DNA of 64,000 bases from Terriglobia bacterium (GCA_020073565.1 JAIQEY010000028.1:1-64000), one strand, 5' to 3'. Counted from the stretch's first letter, positions 8,098 to 17,515 are shown. Numbers and translations: made by a program. The notes: generated by a model not told the origin, from the letters alone.

Positions 8098-9942
8098 CTA
8101 CCCGAGCGGCGGCAGCAGCCCCTTAAAATACTCCACTACGTCAGAAATCTTAACGTCAGTGGATTGGCGAGTCGAGCGCTGAACGACCTCCACCATACCT
8201 TCGGTAACCTTTTTCCCCACATTGACACGAAAGGGCATGCCCACTAGGTCGGCGTCTTTGAACTTCACCCCCGGCCGTTCGTCCCTGTCATCCAGTAACA
8301 CGTCGAACCCGGCCGCCTCCAGTTGCCGCGTGATGTCCTCGGCCGTCCTCCGGATTTGATCGTTGGAGGTATTCGTCGCCACCACCACCACCTCAAAGGG
8401 AGCAATCGAGGGCGGCAGCCAGAAGCCGTTCTCGTCGTTCGACTGTTCGATCGCAGCCGTCAGAATGCGCTCGATCCCAATCCCGTAGCTCCCCATAATC
8501 GGCGCAACTTCCTTGCCATGCCGGTCAAGCACGCGCGCCCCCATCGATTCGGAATACTTGTAGCCGAGCTTGAAAATGTGTCCGATTTCGACAGCCGTAT
8601 CGATGCGCAGGGGAGCGCCGCAGTTCGGGCAGTCTTCTCCGGCGTTCACGCTGCGCACGTCGCGGTATTCCGGCTGTTTAGGAGCCAGAATGTCCTCGGT
8701 TCGGGTATCAATACTTGTTTTGGACACAAACTCGTCCCATTTGCCGAGCTCGCCCCACATGCTTGTTCCCTCACCAAAGAGGGTGACATTTCGCTTGTGG
8801 TAGTCAGTTTTGTTCGCCCCAGCGATCAGATTGGTTCTGCCTAATAGGGAGTTGTCGAGATAGACCTGCAATCTCTCGCCGCCGAGTTTTCTCCATGGAA
8901 GGCCGCGGTCCGGACCGATAAAACCGGGCGGGCAGCCGAATACCTCGACAATCTCCTGCTCTGTCATCGGCCGCACTTCGCCTGGTGGAAAAATCGAGCT
9001 GGACTTCGCCTCGTTTAACGTTTGATCACCGCGCAGAAAGACGACGACAGGAGTCTTCTGCTCTTTACCCGCGGCCTTCAGTGTCGAGACAAAGGCTAGC
9101 GCTTTTATCAGGTGTTTTGGTGAGACCTTCAGATACTTCGCGACCTCGTCGATGGTCTTTAGACCGGGAGTGTACACGAGTTCTTCCTGATCGACAGTCG
9201 TCGGAAGATCCTCGACGTCATCGGGTTTCGACGTGGCCTTCTCCATGTTGGCTGCGTAGTTGCACTTCTCGCAGCTCACGATCAGGTCTTCGCCGGCCGG
9301 CGTCCGCACCATGAACTCGTGCGACTGCGATCCGCCCATCGCGCCCGAGTGCGCCTCGACCACCATGTACTTAAGCCCGCAGCGGTCGAAGATGCGGCAA
9401 TACGCGTCGTAGTGCTTCAAATAGGAAATATCGAGTTCGGACGCATCAATGTCGAACGAGTACGAATCTTTCATGATGAACTGCCGCACTCGCAGCAGTC
9501 CCGACTTCGGTCGAGGCTCGTCGCGGAACTTGGTCTGAATCTGGTACCAGATCTGAGGCAGCTGCTTGTAGCTGCGCAGTTCTTTGCGCGCGATGTCGGT
9601 CATGATTTCTTCGTGTGTCATGCCCAGGCACAGATCGGCGCCCTTGCGGTCCTTGAGGCGAAACATGTTCTCGCCCATGAGCGTCCAGCGCCCGCTCTCT
9701 TCCCAGATCTCGCGCGGATGGAGCGCCGGCAGGTAGAACTCCTGCCCGATCTTGTCCATCTCCTGCCGGACGATCTTCATGATCTTCAGGATCGTGCGGT
9801 TGCCCAGGAACAGGAACGAGTAGATCCCCGCCCCCAGTTGCCGGATGTATCCAGCCCGGACCAGCAATTTGTGGCTAGCGACCTCGGCATCAGCCGGAGC
9901 CTCGCGAAGAGTAGGGATAAAGAGTTCAGACCAGCGGTGCAT
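8098..9942 (-). CDS. proS: Prolyl-tRNA synthetase
   Basis: 614 residues, the bacterial (E. coli-like) long form. It charges tRNA-Pro with proline. Class II motifs are visible: motif 2 around [23 protein letters not shown] and motif 3 in the [12 protein letters not shown] segment. The roughly 150-residue editing insertion (INS), which clears Ala-tRNA-Pro, lies between them. The anticodon-binding domain ([15 protein letters not shown]...) forms the C-terminus. ATG 9942 is chosen because [21 protein letters not shown] aligns with known starts; a TTG 15 bases upstream is the alternative. Confidence 0.95.
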   Translation of the reverse strand: MHRWSELFIPTLREAPADAEVASHKLLVRAGYIRQLGAGIYSFLFLGNRTILKIMKIVRQEMDKIGQEFYLPALHPREIWEESGRWTLMGENMFRLKDRKGADLCLGMTHEEIMTDIARKELRSYKQLPQIWYQIQTKFRDEPRPKSGLLRVRQFIMKDSYSFDIDASELDISYLKHYDAYCRIFDRCGLKYMVVEAHSGAMGGSQSHEFMVRTPAGEDLIVSCEKCNYAANMEKATSKPDDVEDLPTTVDQEELVYTPGLKTIDEVAKYLKVSPKHLIKALAFVSTLKAAGKEQKTPVVVFLRGDQTLNEAKSSSIFPPGEVRPMTEQEIVEVFGCPPGFIGPDRGLPWRKLGGERLQVYLDNSLLGRTNLIAGANKTDYHKRNVTLFGEGTSMWGELGKWDEFVSKTSIDTRTEDILAPKQPEYRDVRSVNAGEDCPNCGAPLRIDTAVEIGHIFKLGYKYSESMGARVLDRHGKEVAPIMGSYGIGIERILTAAIEQSNDENGFWLPPSIAPFEVVVVATNTSNDQIRRTAEDITRQLEAAGFDVLLDDRDERPGVKFKDADLVGMPFRVNVGKKVTEGMVEVVQRSTRQSTDVKISDVVEYFKGLLPPLG

Positions 9943-9988
9943 GGTGATGTTTTCCAATCAAAAGAGAATCTTCGATTGTAAACGATCG

Positions 9989-10155
9989 CGTAGGGACAGC
10001 CGCCCTCGGCTGTCCGGTCGCCCGAACGGCGACTGGTCCGCAGGGATCGTACAGAGCAGGGAACGGCCTCTGTTCGCGATGCGAAGTGCTCCAGGGCTGC
10101 AGTAGATCTGGCGCGCTTCGCCCACCCGGACAGCCGTGGGCGTCCGTCCCTACGT
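9989..10155. repeat. Inverted pair of TAGGGACAGCCG palindromes
   Basis: The left unit has GGACAGCCG-CCCT-CGGCTGTCC (9-bp perfect stem, tetraloop) headed by CGTA. The right unit at 10126-10154 is a diverged copy in opposite orientation ending CCCTACG. Another copy lies at 11007-11034. The pairing of two facing hairpins resembles bacterial BIMEs. It occupies the spacer upstream of proS. Confidence 0.7.
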
Positions 10156-10170
10156 GAGATGTGCGGAAAG

Positions 10171-10416
10171 CTACGCTACCAGCCGCTTGAGGATTTCCTT
10201 CCCCAGCTTCTGCGCCTCCCCGAAATGCTTCTGGTATTCGACGAAGATCCGGTTCAGTTCAAGCGACTGATCGGGCGTGAGCTTGTGGCGCAGCATCATA
10301 TCGCGTACGTGAACCGGATTGGGCAGCATGGCTTCTTCGGTCAGTTCTTCCAGGGCGGTCGAGGGGTTGTAGTGGTACATGGCGATATTGTATGCCGCAC
10401 GGACGCGGTCAGCCAT
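10171..10416 (-). CDS. Small hypothetical protein
   Basis: 81 residues from ATG 10416 (a TTG lies one codon upstream). The sequence is charged and helical (ALEELTEEAMLPNPVHVRDMMLRHKLTPDQSLELNRIFVEYQKHFGEAQ), with no signal peptide or membrane segment. Codon use looks coding. It is downstream of the response-regulator gene on the same strand, 47 bases away, so the two may share an operon. Family not recognised. Confidence 0.6.
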   Translation of the reverse strand: MADRVRAAYNIAMYHYNPSTALEELTEEAMLPNPVHVRDMMLRHKLTPDQSLELNRIFVEYQKHFGEAQKLGKEILKRLVA

Positions 10417-10462
10417 CAACGAACTGAGAATTGAGAAGTGGGAACTGAGAACTGGCTCGCAG

Positions 10463-10867
10463 CTACTTGTGGGGCCGGGCCCGCCGCAGTACGCCCTCGA
10501 CCGCGGCGGCCAGCCGGTCGGGATTCTGCTCCAGATCGAGCGCGCTTTTTTCGAAATACTCGGCTGCGCCCAATTCCTTTAGTTTTTCTTCATTTTTCTG
10601 CGAAAGGCTGGTCAGCACGATGACCGGAATGGCCATGGTCGCGGGATTGCTTTTCAGTGCCTTCAAGACGTCCGGCCCGCTGAGTTTCGGAATCATCATA
10701 TCGAGCAGAACGACATCCGGCCGGGTCTCATTGGCGAGCCGCAGCGCCTGCTCCCCGTCCTCTGCGGTACTGACCTCGTAGCCGGCTTTGGTCAGGGCGC
10801 GCCCGTTCACAATCCGCAGGAACTTACTGTCCTCGACCAGCAACACCTTGGAGCGAGACTCGGCCAC
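10463..10867 (-). CDS. Single-domain response regulator
   Basis: 134 residues from GTG 10867, with an SD-like GAGG upstream. It consists of one receiver domain: acidic pocket VLLVEDSKFLR, phosphoacceptor Asp in VVLLDMMIPKLSG, Thr/Ser in VIVLTSLS, and the conserved Lys at FEKSALD. There is no output domain, so it would act through protein contacts, like CheY or a phosphorelay intermediate. No histidine kinase is adjacent. The frame stays open upstream only through palindromic repeats, so the longer frame is not used. Confidence 0.85.
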   Translation of the reverse strand: MAESRSKVLLVEDSKFLRIVNGRALTKAGYEVSTAEDGEQALRLANETRPDVVLLDMMIPKLSGPDVLKALKSNPATMAIPVIVLTSLSQKNEEKLKELGAAEYFEKSALDLEQNPDRLAAAVEGVLRRARPHK

Positions 10868-10956
10868 ACCATTACCTCGTGTGGGTTCATCGGCACATGA
10901 GAGGCGGCGCTTGAGCAGAGGAGGTCTTCGAGCTACACCAAAGTTTCCCTGGCGTT

Positions 10957-11040
10957 TGTGTAGGGCCGGACACTCCTGTCCACCCTCGTTTGCACCGCTA
11001 CACCTCACGTAGGGACAGCCGCCCTCGGCTGTCCAGCCGA
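10957..11040. repeat. Two palindromic repeats
   Basis: 10957-10985 is a copy of the hairpin family with core GGACA-CTCC-TGTCC flanked by GTGTAGGG. 11007-11034 is a copy of the TAGGGACAGCCG-CCCT-CGGCTGTCC family. They lie between the response regulator and the broken VOC gene. Confidence 0.65.
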
Positions 11041-11096
11041 GCGCAAACTTGGAAGGGGCCGGTCCCAGATTCAGGAGGGTTGCTGGTAGAGTCCGA

Positions 11097-11434
11097 TCAC
11101 GTTTCCCCAGGATCGCGGAACCGCGCCGTAATCTCAAGAGCGTCCGCGCCGATAGGCTGCACGATCTCGCCCCCGTTGGACACAATCGCGTCCAGGGTCG
11201 CGGCCACGCTGTCGACCATGACGTAAATCAGAAGGCCGGGTGTCACGCCGGGTGGGCGTCCAAGTACCCATGCTCCGCTCACTGCCCCGACCCCGTCGTC
11301 AAAGGATGTGCTGCCGTCGCCGCGTTTCCGGATGTTCCAGCCGAACACCCGCTCGTAGAACTCAGAAGAGCGCGCAATGTCGGTAGCTGCATCTCGACAT
11401 AGCAGATCTTGCCGTTCCCAAGGGTAGGAGGCAT
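11097..11434 (-). pseudogene. VOC-family (glyoxalase-like) gene with a one-base deletion
   Basis: From ATG 11434 the leftward frame encodes MPPTLGNGKICYVEM and then runs into an unrelated frame. The following sequence continues in the next frame as ATDIARSSEFYERVFGWNIRKRGDG and on to ...ITARFRDPGET at 11097. Adding one C at about 11388-11391 (ATGCAGC to ATGCCAGC) joins the two halves as VEMPATDIARSSEFYERVFGW, the usual start of a vicinal-oxygen-chelate domain. About 112 residues would result. The rest of the domain appears intact, so the break is either recent or an assembly error. Confidence 0.75.
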
Positions 11435-12040
11435 CAGTGCTCCTTCAACGCGCTGTCATTCTAGCGGGCCACCGTACCGGCAGCAACCCAGGTGGGCAAA
11501 GTCGCTCGGCACAGTCGGGTATGCGGCCCGCGGTCGAGTCTTCGTCTTGAAAACTTGCGCACATATCATGTGCTAACGACGGTTCGCAGTTTCTGCTTGA
11601 CAAGAAATAAGAGTTATGGCACGCTCCAGTTAATTAGTTTCCCCGTCAGCAGTAATTTCCCCGCTAGAACTAATTCCCAAGCTAGAAAGTTGCCAGTGCG
11701 GATCACTGCGCATCGCGCTGCAGGTGCGCGAAAAGGGCGCCGCAGAGTGCATCGCTTCCCGTCATCCTCAGGCTGACCTGGTTAGTCGTAATTTGAGTGT
11801 TACTCCTTGTCGCGTCAAGGTCAGCATGTCGCGTCAGATCAGGAGAACAGCTAACTCCGAGCCAGGAACGGCGTGTGCCTGATTCGGGTCACGGCGGGCA
11901 TGGCAAGGACGTAGGAGCGCGCTTACTCCTGGAGTTAAAGCAACACTATACAGTCGTGTATTTCTCTCAGCGCAGTTCGGGTGGGCACCCCCCGTGCCCG
12001 ATGCAGTCAGTCTTTCGAACTCTTAAGGAGGAGGATCGAT
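11435..12040. other. Long intergenic stretch, nothing recognised
   Basis: About 600 bases without a convincing gene. The part near 11580-11700 is AT-richer than its surroundings (GACAAGAAATAAGAG, TTAATTAG) and carries the repeated word CCCCG-tcag/ctaga. A strong ribosome site AAGGAGGAGG at 12025-12034 belongs to the next gene. The promoter of that gene should be here. Confidence 0.4.
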
Positions 12041-12970
12041 ATGAAGTCCAGAACTATCGCTTTCATGTGTGTCGCTATGGCAGTGATTTTGGCCACCGCA
12101 ATTTCCACCCAGGCCCAGGATCTAGCATCCCTGTGGCCGGGCAGGGCTCACGGTGCGGGTACGGCTACCGCCGAATCAGCGACAATCAAGCAAGAACCAA
12201 GAATTGGCGCTGGCGCTGCCGTCACCGCTGCGATCGCAGACACCTGCGCCTACACTTTCACCAACCCGGGTAAGAACAACAGTTATATGACGTTTTGTGT
12301 ATCTGTCAACGGCAACCTCATTTCGTTTCAAAGCCCGAGCGGCATAGAGTATCTTAACTTGGGCACTCTCTCCGAAGGTTATGGTATCTGCGACCTGTCC
12401 ACCGGCGCCGCATATTATGACTTTTCAGACTATGGCGAGAGCGGAAACTGGAATCCGCCGGTCCTGCTTCTTGTCAATGCAACGACGGTCAAGATCGCAC
12501 GAACCACTAGCGATGGCCTCTTCACTCTGACTCAGACAATCGCGAAGGTGGCAGGCGTCACGCCATATGCCAAAATCACGATGGCACTCAAGAACAATAC
12601 CGGCGTCACCAAGGATGTCTACCTCATTCGGTGGGCGGATGTAGATCCCTTCGACGCCAATTCGACCGGTAGTTTCCTGGAAAGTTTTGACTCAAGCGTT
12701 AACAGCGCTTGGGGTTACACAGCCTATAACTACTCGGGCGTCGATACTGCCGGCTATGGGTTGGAGATCCAGAACATTGGATTACCGAATGTGCCCAACC
12801 TCTTCGGTGGGTTTGACTTGAACACTAACTTCCCTCCAAGCCCTTGCAGTCCCACTGCGAATTATCTGGGATATCAAGCCAGCGTCGATGGCTCGGTTGA
12901 GATGCTTTACTTGCTCGAACTAACCAAAGGTAAGGTTGGCACCGTGATCGACAGGTACACGGCGTTCTGA
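12041..12970 (+). CDS. Secreted hypothetical protein
   Basis: 309 residues from ATG 12041, with the very strong ribosome site AAGGAGGAGG eight bases upstream. Residues 1-27 are a signal peptide ending TQAQ. The mature part is rich in aromatic residues, Gly, Ser, Thr and Asn and looks beta-stranded (YAKITMALKNNTGVTKDVYLIRWADVDPF). Cysteines at CAYTF, FCVSV, GICDL and PCSPT could form disulfides. It resembles a family of secreted beta proteins of unknown function common in soil bacteria. No catalytic motif was recognised. Confidence 0.75.
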   Translation: MKSRTIAFMCVAMAVILATAISTQAQDLASLWPGRAHGAGTATAESATIKQEPRIGAGAAVTAAIADTCAYTFTNPGKNNSYMTFCVSVNGNLISFQSPSGIEYLNLGTLSEGYGICDLSTGAAYYDFSDYGESGNWNPPVLLLVNATTVKIARTTSDGLFTLTQTIAKVAGVTPYAKITMALKNNTGVTKDVYLIRWADVDPFDANSTGSFLESFDSSVNSAWGYTAYNYSGVDTAGYGLEIQNIGLPNVPNLFGGFDLNTNFPPSPCSPTANYLGYQASVDGSVEMLYLLELTKGKVGTVIDRYTAF

Positions 12971-13400
12971 AGTCACAGCCAGGTGCCCCTGGTTCACGCT
13001 CGCTCTTTGGGTGCTGACCTGGGGTCCTTCGCTTCACGCTCCCCTTGGGTACGAGAAGTTGTCTTCGGTCTTTTCTGGGTGTCTCCGGGTGGTGAATGTC
13101 TTCGGCGCCATCACTCCAGAACAAGAGGGGCGGGCTCATGTCCGAGGGCTGGGGGTGGCCCACGCTTTTCCCCAGACCAGCCGAAACTGCCCCATCTTTG
13201 CGCGTTCCGGCGCAAGGGCTGGAGATTCATTCGCAAGTGGCTGATTTCACGCAGGATGGCTGAAATCAGCCACCCCCTCTCCTCGCAACTTTTCCCGCCC
13301 AGGCGAGTTCTAACGAGTAGGCGCTTCAGAAATGAAAGCTGAAGGACCTCAGGGTCCGGCGATCTCGCCCCGGCGAGAACCGGAAGCAAGGAGGTTCACC
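12971..13400. other. Intergenic with decayed and intact hairpins
   Basis: No gene recognised. 12981-13020 carries a diverged copy of the GTGCCCC / CTCTTTGGG hairpin family. A perfect 13-bp inverted repeat GTGGCTGATTTCA (13237-13249) pairs with 13261-13273 over an 11-base loop. It has no T-run, so it is more likely a repeat or leader structure than a terminator. AAGGAGG at 13388-13394 serves the next gene. Confidence 0.5.
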
Positions 13401-13847
13401 ATGAAGTATCTAAGATATTTGACGCTGGTTGGTTTGCTGATGCTGCCGCTCGCATACTCGCAGGCGCAGGTTAGAGTGGGCGTAGGCATCGCGTTCGGCC
13501 CCCCGGTTTGCAACTATGGGTACTACTCGTATTATCCGTATGCCTGTGCGCCCTACGGATACTACGGGCCGAGCTGGTTTGTGAATGGAATCTTTATCGG
13601 CGCGGGCCCGTGGTATCACGGATCGGGACATGGCTATTGGGAACGCCCGTATTACGGACGCGGATACTACGACCGCGATCATGACCGCTTTTACGGGCGC
13701 GGATTTGAAGGTCGTCACTTTGAAGGACACGGGTTCGCTGGCCGCGGCTTCGAAGGACGTGGTTCAGACCGAGGCTTCCACGGTGGCGGCGGTTCCCATG
13801 GCGGCGGTGGCTTCCACGGCGGCGGTGGCCACGGCGGACACCGATAA
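13401..13847 (+). CDS. Secreted Gly/Tyr/His-rich protein
   Basis: 148 residues from ATG 13401 with AAGGAGG upstream. Residues 1-23 are a signal peptide (ending YSQAQ). The middle is rich in Tyr, Pro and Gly with one CNYGYYS and one YACAPYG segment. The second half is a run of RGFEGR/HFEGH/GFAGR repeats, then GGGGSHGGGG-type glycine-histidine repeats. Such low-complexity tails are usually disordered and can bind metal or stick to surfaces. No enzyme motif is present. A clear terminator follows. Confidence 0.75.
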   Translation: MKYLRYLTLVGLLMLPLAYSQAQVRVGVGIAFGPPVCNYGYYSYYPYACAPYGYYGPSWFVNGIFIGAGPWYHGSGHGYWERPYYGRGYYDRDHDRFYGRGFEGRHFEGHGFAGRGFEGRGSDRGFHGGGGSHGGGGFHGGGGHGGHR

Positions 13848-13868
13848 CGTATCAGCGAAACTTGGCAA

Positions 13869-13903
13869 CGGCCGACGGCAAGACTGTCGGCCGCTTTGTT
13901 TTG
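13869..13903 (+). terminator. Rho-independent terminator
   Basis: Stem CGGCCGAC / GTCGGCCG with a nine-base loop, followed by CTTTGTTTT, 21 bases after the stop of the Gly/His-rich gene. Confidence 0.75.
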
Positions 13904-13974
13904 CGCGGAGTCCACAATCACAAGCACAGGCGATGTCGACTGTGAAAACCATGGTGCAACAGGCACCAGGAAGT

Positions 13975-14211
13975 TCAGGTTGTCGTAGGTGAGTCTCGCC
14001 AACGAAAAATCGTTACCTTACTTAGCAACGTGGTGTTCTCAGCCTGATGATCTTCAGTGAGTTCATTACCTCCCCAAGCCGGTGTCATCATGTGCACATG
14101 GCTGCTGCCTTTTAATAAGAACCCCAACTGCTTCTGCAGTTCTTGGAGACCCTCTGCATCAGTGTGTATCGTCAGTTCGTCATGGTTCGGGTTGAGCTCG
14201 AATGTCAACAT
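13975..14211 (-). CDS. Imm32-like immunity protein, orphan
   Basis: 78 residues from ATG 14211, with AGGCAGGA upstream. The sequence has the pattern DAEGLQELQKQLGFLLKG followed by HVHMMTPAWGGNELTE, which matches the Imm32 family of predicted immunity proteins that neutralise polymorphic or contact-dependent toxins. No toxin gene adjoins it; both sides are repeats. An orphan immunity gene may protect against toxins from neighbouring cells. The family call rests on the HLMT..WGG-ELSE signature as I remember it. Confidence 0.6.
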   Translation of the reverse strand: MLTFELNPNHDELTIHTDAEGLQELQKQLGFLLKGSSHVHMMTPAWGGNELTEDHQAENTTLLSKVTIFRWRDSPTTT

Positions 14212-14269
14212 TGGTTCCTGCCTCAAAGTTTATACTCCTTCTTCGGAAGCATTGATTTCTTGGTGCCCT

Positions 14270-14310
14270 GTGCCCCAGGTTAGCGCCCGTTCTTTGGGCG
14301 CTAACCTGGG
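14270..14310 (+). repeat. Hairpin, GTGCCCC head and GTTCTTT loop
   Basis: Head GTGCCCC runs into a perfect 15-bp stem CCCAGGTTAGCGCCC / GGGCGCTAACCTGGG around loop GTTCTTT (14289-14295). The same head and loop with other stems occur at 14401-14438, 27159-27194 and 27559-27594. Confidence 0.8.
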
Positions 14311-14329
14311 TTTCTGCCGGAACGAGAGA

Positions 14330-14356
14330 GGGCCGCAAGAATGCCCGCCCCACACA
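14330..14356 (+). repeat. Palindromic repeat, AGAA-loop family, imperfect
   Basis: CCGCA-AGAA-TGCCCGCC followed by CCACACAAACT. The left arm is shortened, and the tail is identical to the copy at 14616. Next to it lies a CTAGAAACTAGCAACTAG tract (14359-14388). Confidence 0.6.
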
Positions 14357-14385
14357 AACTAGAAACTAGCAACTAGAAACTGCTT

Positions 14386-14574
14386 CTAGGTTCCCTCGCG
14401 GGTGCCCCACTCATTCGCGTTCTTTGCGAATGAGTGGGTGCTGGCGTCGTCCATTGGCCATTGGGGGCGACACCGCACGCCGCTCAATCGGAGGATTGTT
14501 TTGCGGGAATCAAAACCGTAATTGCCGCGACGCACTTCCACGTCCCGTTCATCTTCACCCAGGTATATCAACAC
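14386..14574 (-). CDS. Small ORF ending inside a palindromic repeat (uncertain)
   Basis: 62 codons from GTG 14574, with GGAGG well placed upstream. The first half reads LIYLGEDERDVEVRRGNYGFDSRK, plausible for a small charged protein. The last 17 codons are encoded by the hairpin at 14401-14438, and the stop comes from the CTAG repeats next to it. It may be a real gene whose end was replaced by repeats, or a chance frame. No family recognised. Confidence 0.35.
   Translation of the reverse strand: MLIYLGEDERDVEVRRGNYGFDSRKTILRLSGVRCRPQWPMDDASTHSFAKNANEWGTREGT
14401..14440 (+). repeat. Hairpin, GGTGCCCC head and GTTCTTT loop
   Basis: Perfect 13-bp stem CCCACTCATTCGC / GCGAATGAGTGGG around GTTCTTT (14419-14425), headed by GGTGCCCC. 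The loop is identical to the copy at 14270, but the stem is different. Confidence 0.8.
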
Positions 14575-14615
14575 GGAAAACCTCCTTGCACACGACTCAG
14601 TTATCCCAAAATCAA

Positions 14616-14646
14616 GGGGCGGGCAAGAATGCCCGCCCCACACAAA
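14616..14646 (+). repeat. Palindromic repeat, AGAA-loop family
   Basis: Perfect 10-bp stem GGGGCGGGCA / TGCCCGCCCC with AGAA loop, followed by ACACAAACTAGCAACTAG. Both the tail and the CTAG words match the copy at 14330. Confidence 0.75.
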
Positions 14647-14673
14647 CTAGCAACTAGAAACCAGCAACTGTCC

Positions 14674-15945
14674 CTACGTCCCTTCGCTCCAGCTCGCTAA
14701 ATACTCTTCCTGCTCCGGCGTCAGCCGGTCGATCTTGATGCCCATCGACTCGAGCTTCAGCTTGGCCACGCGCTTGTCAAGTTCCACCGGAACCGTATAA
14801 ACCTTCTTCTCTAACGACGCGTGATTCTTCGCCATGTACTCGCAACATAGCGCTTGGTCGGCGAAGCTCATATCCATCACCGACGCCGGGTGGCCTTCGG
14901 CGGCAGCCAGATTGATCAGGCGGCCTTCGCCCAGCAGGTTGATGCGGCGCCCGTCTTTCATCGTGTACTCGTCAACGAAGGTGCGGGTGGTGCGCTTGGA
15001 AGATGACAACTTCTCGAGCGCCGGAATGTCGATTTCCACGTTGAAGTGGCCGGAATTCGAAATGATGGCCCCATCCTTCATGAGTTCGAAATGCTGCTTG
15101 GCGAGGACGTTCTTGTTGCCGGTCACGGTACAGAAAACGTCGCCGAGTTTGGCGGCTTCTTCCATCGACATGACGCGGAACCCGTCCATCACCGCTTCGA
15201 GCGCTTTCGTCGGATCGATTTCGGTCACAATGACCTCAGCGCCGGTGCCGCGCGCGCGCGAAGCCAGACCGCGTCCGCACCAGCCGTAGCCGGCCACCAC
15301 GAACTTCGATCCGGCGAGCAGGAAATTAGTTGCGCGGACGATGCCGTCAATGGTCGATTGTCCCGTGCCGTAGCGGTTGTCGAACAGGTGCTTGGTGTCG
15401 GCATCGTTGACAGCGACGATCGGATAGCGCAGCACGCCTTCTTTGGCCATGGCGCGCAGCCGGATCACGCCTGTCGTCGTTTCTTCAGTTCCGCCAATCA
15501 CGTTGGCCAGTTCCGCGGTCCGCTTGGTGTGCAGCACGGAGACCAGGTCGGCGCCATCGTCCATGGTGAGGTGCGGCTTGTGATCGAGCGCCGCCATGAT
15601 GTGCGAGTAGTAGGAATCGTTGTCCTCGCCCTTGATGGCAAACACGGGAATGTTGTAGTCGCGAACCAGGCTGGCCGCGACATCGTCCTGCGTGGAGAGC
15701 GGGTTCGAAGCGCAGAGCGCGACATCTGCGCCGCCGTCGCGCAACGCGATCATCAGGTTCGCGGTCTCGGCGGTCACGTGCAGGCAGGCCGAAACGCGAA
15801 TGCCCTTGAGCGGCTGGTTCTTGATGAATTCCTTGCGGATGATCTGCAGCACCTTCATCGACTGGTTGGCCCACTCGATGCGCTTCTTGCCCAGATCCGC
15901 TAATTCGAAGTTCTTTACGTCGCAGTTGATTGGTGTAGTTGCCAT
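14674..15945 (-). CDS. ahcY: S-adenosylhomocysteine hydrolase
   Basis: 423 residues from ATG 15945 with GAGGAG upstream. It splits S-adenosylhomocysteine into adenosine and homocysteine, clearing the product that inhibits methyltransferases. It shows substrate-site sequences such as [14 protein letters not shown] and the NAD-binding Rossmann motif [18 protein letters not shown], plus GHFNVEID and the C-terminal tail ...[13 protein letters not shown] that closes the neighbouring NAD site. Length fits the short bacterial form. It lies just downstream of metK on the same strand, so both halves of the activated-methyl cycle are together. Confidence 0.95.
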   Translation of the reverse strand: MATTPINCDVKNFELADLGKKRIEWANQSMKVLQIIRKEFIKNQPLKGIRVSACLHVTAETANLMIALRDGGADVALCASNPLSTQDDVAASLVRDYNIPVFAIKGEDNDSYYSHIMAALDHKPHLTMDDGADLVSVLHTKRTAELANVIGGTEETTTGVIRLRAMAKEGVLRYPIVAVNDADTKHLFDNRYGTGQSTIDGIVRATNFLLAGSKFVVAGYGWCGRGLASRARGTGAEVIVTEIDPTKALEAVMDGFRVMSMEEAAKLGDVFCTVTGNKNVLAKQHFELMKDGAIISNSGHFNVEIDIPALEKLSSSKRTTRTFVDEYTMKDGRRINLLGEGRLINLAAAEGHPASVMDMSFADQALCCEYMAKNHASLEKKVYTVPVELDKRVAKLKLESMGIKIDRLTPEQEEYLASWSEGT

Positions 15946-16012
15946 TGTCTCCTCATCCCCGGATCATTGCCAAATAACTGTCCATGCGCATGGTGCGCTG
16001 CCAAACAACAAC

Positions 16013-16094
16013 TCACCACGGAGACACGGAGTCACGGAGAAAACAAAAAAACCAAGAATTGCTCTTCTCCGTGTCTCTGTGTCTCCGTGGTGAA
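16013..16094. repeat. Long inverted repeat of the CACGGAGACACGGAG type
   Basis: The left arm (CTCACCACGGAGACACGGAG..., from 16013) pairs with the right arm (...TCTCCGTGTCTCTGTGTCTCCGTGGTG, to 16094). A short middle (AACAAAAAAACCAAGAATTG) separates them. It fills the spacer between metK and ahcY. The layout is shared with the inverted repeats at 29375 and 40608, though the word differs. Confidence 0.8.
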
Positions 16095-16098
16095 AAAG

Positions 16099-17280
16099 CT
16101 ACTTCCTTGCGCCGGCTGGCTCTAGTTTCAACCCTGCGTCGGCAGCCAGCTTGGCGGCCTTGTCGGTTGCTTCCCAGGTGAAGTCGGCGTCGTTGCGGCC
16201 GAAGTGGCCGTAGGCAGCCGTCTTGCGATAAATCGGCCGGCGCAGGTTCAACGACTCGATGATCCCGCGCGGCGTTAGCTTGAAGTTCGCACGGATCAAG
16301 TCCGGGATCAGATTCGCATCGATCTTCTCGGTTCCGAATGTATCCACCAGCACGCTGACGGGTTCGGCGACGCCGATGGCATAAGCAAGCTGAACTTCGC
16401 AGCGATCGGCAAGGCCAGCGGCGACGATGTTCTTGGCGATGTAGCGCGCCATGTAAGTCGCAGAACGATCGACCTTGGTCGGATCTTTGCCGCTGAACGC
16501 ACCGCCCCCGTGACGTCCCATGCCGCCATAGGTGTCGACGATGATCTTGCGCCCGGTCACTCCGGTGTCGCCCATCGGCCCGCCAATGACGAAGCGGCCC
16601 GTGGGATTAATGTGATACTTGGTGTATTCGTCGAGCAGGTTGGCGGGAATCACGGCCTGAATCACGTGCTTCAGAATGTCGGCGCGCAGTTCGTCGTTGA
16701 TAACGGTCTCCGCGTGCTGCGTCGAAACCACCACTGCATCTACGCGCTTCACCTTGCCCGGCTCGGAATACTCAACCGTCACCTGCGATTTTCCATCCGG
16801 ACGAAGATAGGGGAGTTCGCCACTCTTGCGCACCTCCGCAAGCCGGTGCGTGAGCTTGTGCGCCAAAGAAATCGGAAGCGGCATCAACTCCGGCGTCTCA
16901 TTACAAGCGAACCCAAACATCATTCCCTGGTCGCCGGCTCCGCCGGTGTCTACTCCCATGGCTATGTCGCCGGACTGTTTGTTGATGCTGGAGATTACGG
17001 CGCAGGTGTTGCAGTCGAAGCCGTAGAGGGCGTTGTCGTAGCCGATGGACTGGACGACACCGCGCACTAAGGTCTGAAAATCCACGTAAGCTTTGGTGGT
17101 AATTTCGCCGGCGATCACTACCAAGCCGGTGCAGGTCAGGGTCTCACAGGCGACACGGCTGGTTGGATCTTCCTGCAAGCAGGCGTCGAGAATGGCATCG
17201 GAAATCTGGTCCGCGATCTTGTCCGGATGTCCCTCGGTGACCGATTCCGAGGTAAAGAGAAAACGATTGGTTGCTGGCAA
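16099..17280 (-). CDS. metK: S-adenosylmethionine synthetase
   Basis: 393 residues starting at TTG 17280; no ATG or GTG fits, and GAGGAG lies eight bases upstream. It makes S-adenosylmethionine from methionine and ATP. Visible motifs are [19 protein letters not shown] (ATP and Mg site), the flexible-loop region [10 protein letters not shown], the signature [12 protein letters not shown], and [16 protein letters not shown]. Full length for the family. The rare TTG start may lower translation. The 235-base leader was searched by eye for SAM and SAH riboswitch motifs without success. Confidence 0.95.
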   Translation of the reverse strand: MPATNRFLFTSESVTEGHPDKIADQISDAILDACLQEDPTSRVACETLTCTGLVVIAGEITTKAYVDFQTLVRGVVQSIGYDNALYGFDCNTCAVISSINKQSGDIAMGVDTGGAGDQGMMFGFACNETPELMPLPISLAHKLTHRLAEVRKSGELPYLRPDGKSQVTVEYSEPGKVKRVDAVVVSTQHAETVINDELRADILKHVIQAVIPANLLDEYTKYHINPTGRFVIGGPMGDTGVTGRKIIVDTYGGMGRHGGGAFSGKDPTKVDRSATYMARYIAKNIVAAGLADRCEVQLAYAIGVAEPVSVLVDTFGTEKIDANLIPDLIRANFKLTPRGIIESLNLRRPIYRKTAAYGHFGRNDADFTWEATDKAAKLAADAGLKLEPAGARK

Positions 17281-17515
17281 GCTGGTATCTCCTCAAAAGG
17301 TAACTTCGAGCCCAATTCGTCCGCAAAGGCAGGCTTGTAGTCCGAATGGCGGTTGGCCGGGAGGCGGACTCATTGTCTTCAAAACGGTAACAGAGTTGAC
17401 GGTACCGGCGCAACGAAATTGGCCGGGCCGGAGGGGGGTGAACATTGAGTGGTGTCGGAGGTTCATTGAATGGGTCACCGGACGCGCTAAACGGAAGAAA
17501 AGAAAGAAGGAAGAC

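Noticed and set aside
10463..11185. Longer reading frame of the response regulator upstream to 11185
   Set aside because: The added part is palindromic repeat sequence (10957-11040); GTG 10867 with GAGG gives a normal receiver domain.
11797..12273. Rightward ORF upstream of the secreted hypothetical protein
   Set aside because: Runs out of frame through the real gene; ATG 12041 has a far stronger ribosome site and a signal peptide.
17281..17515. SAM or SAH riboswitch in the metK leader
   Set aside because: The leader has GC-rich palindromic bits but none of the SAM-I core words I know, nor a recognisable SAH riboswitch. A covariance search would be decisive.
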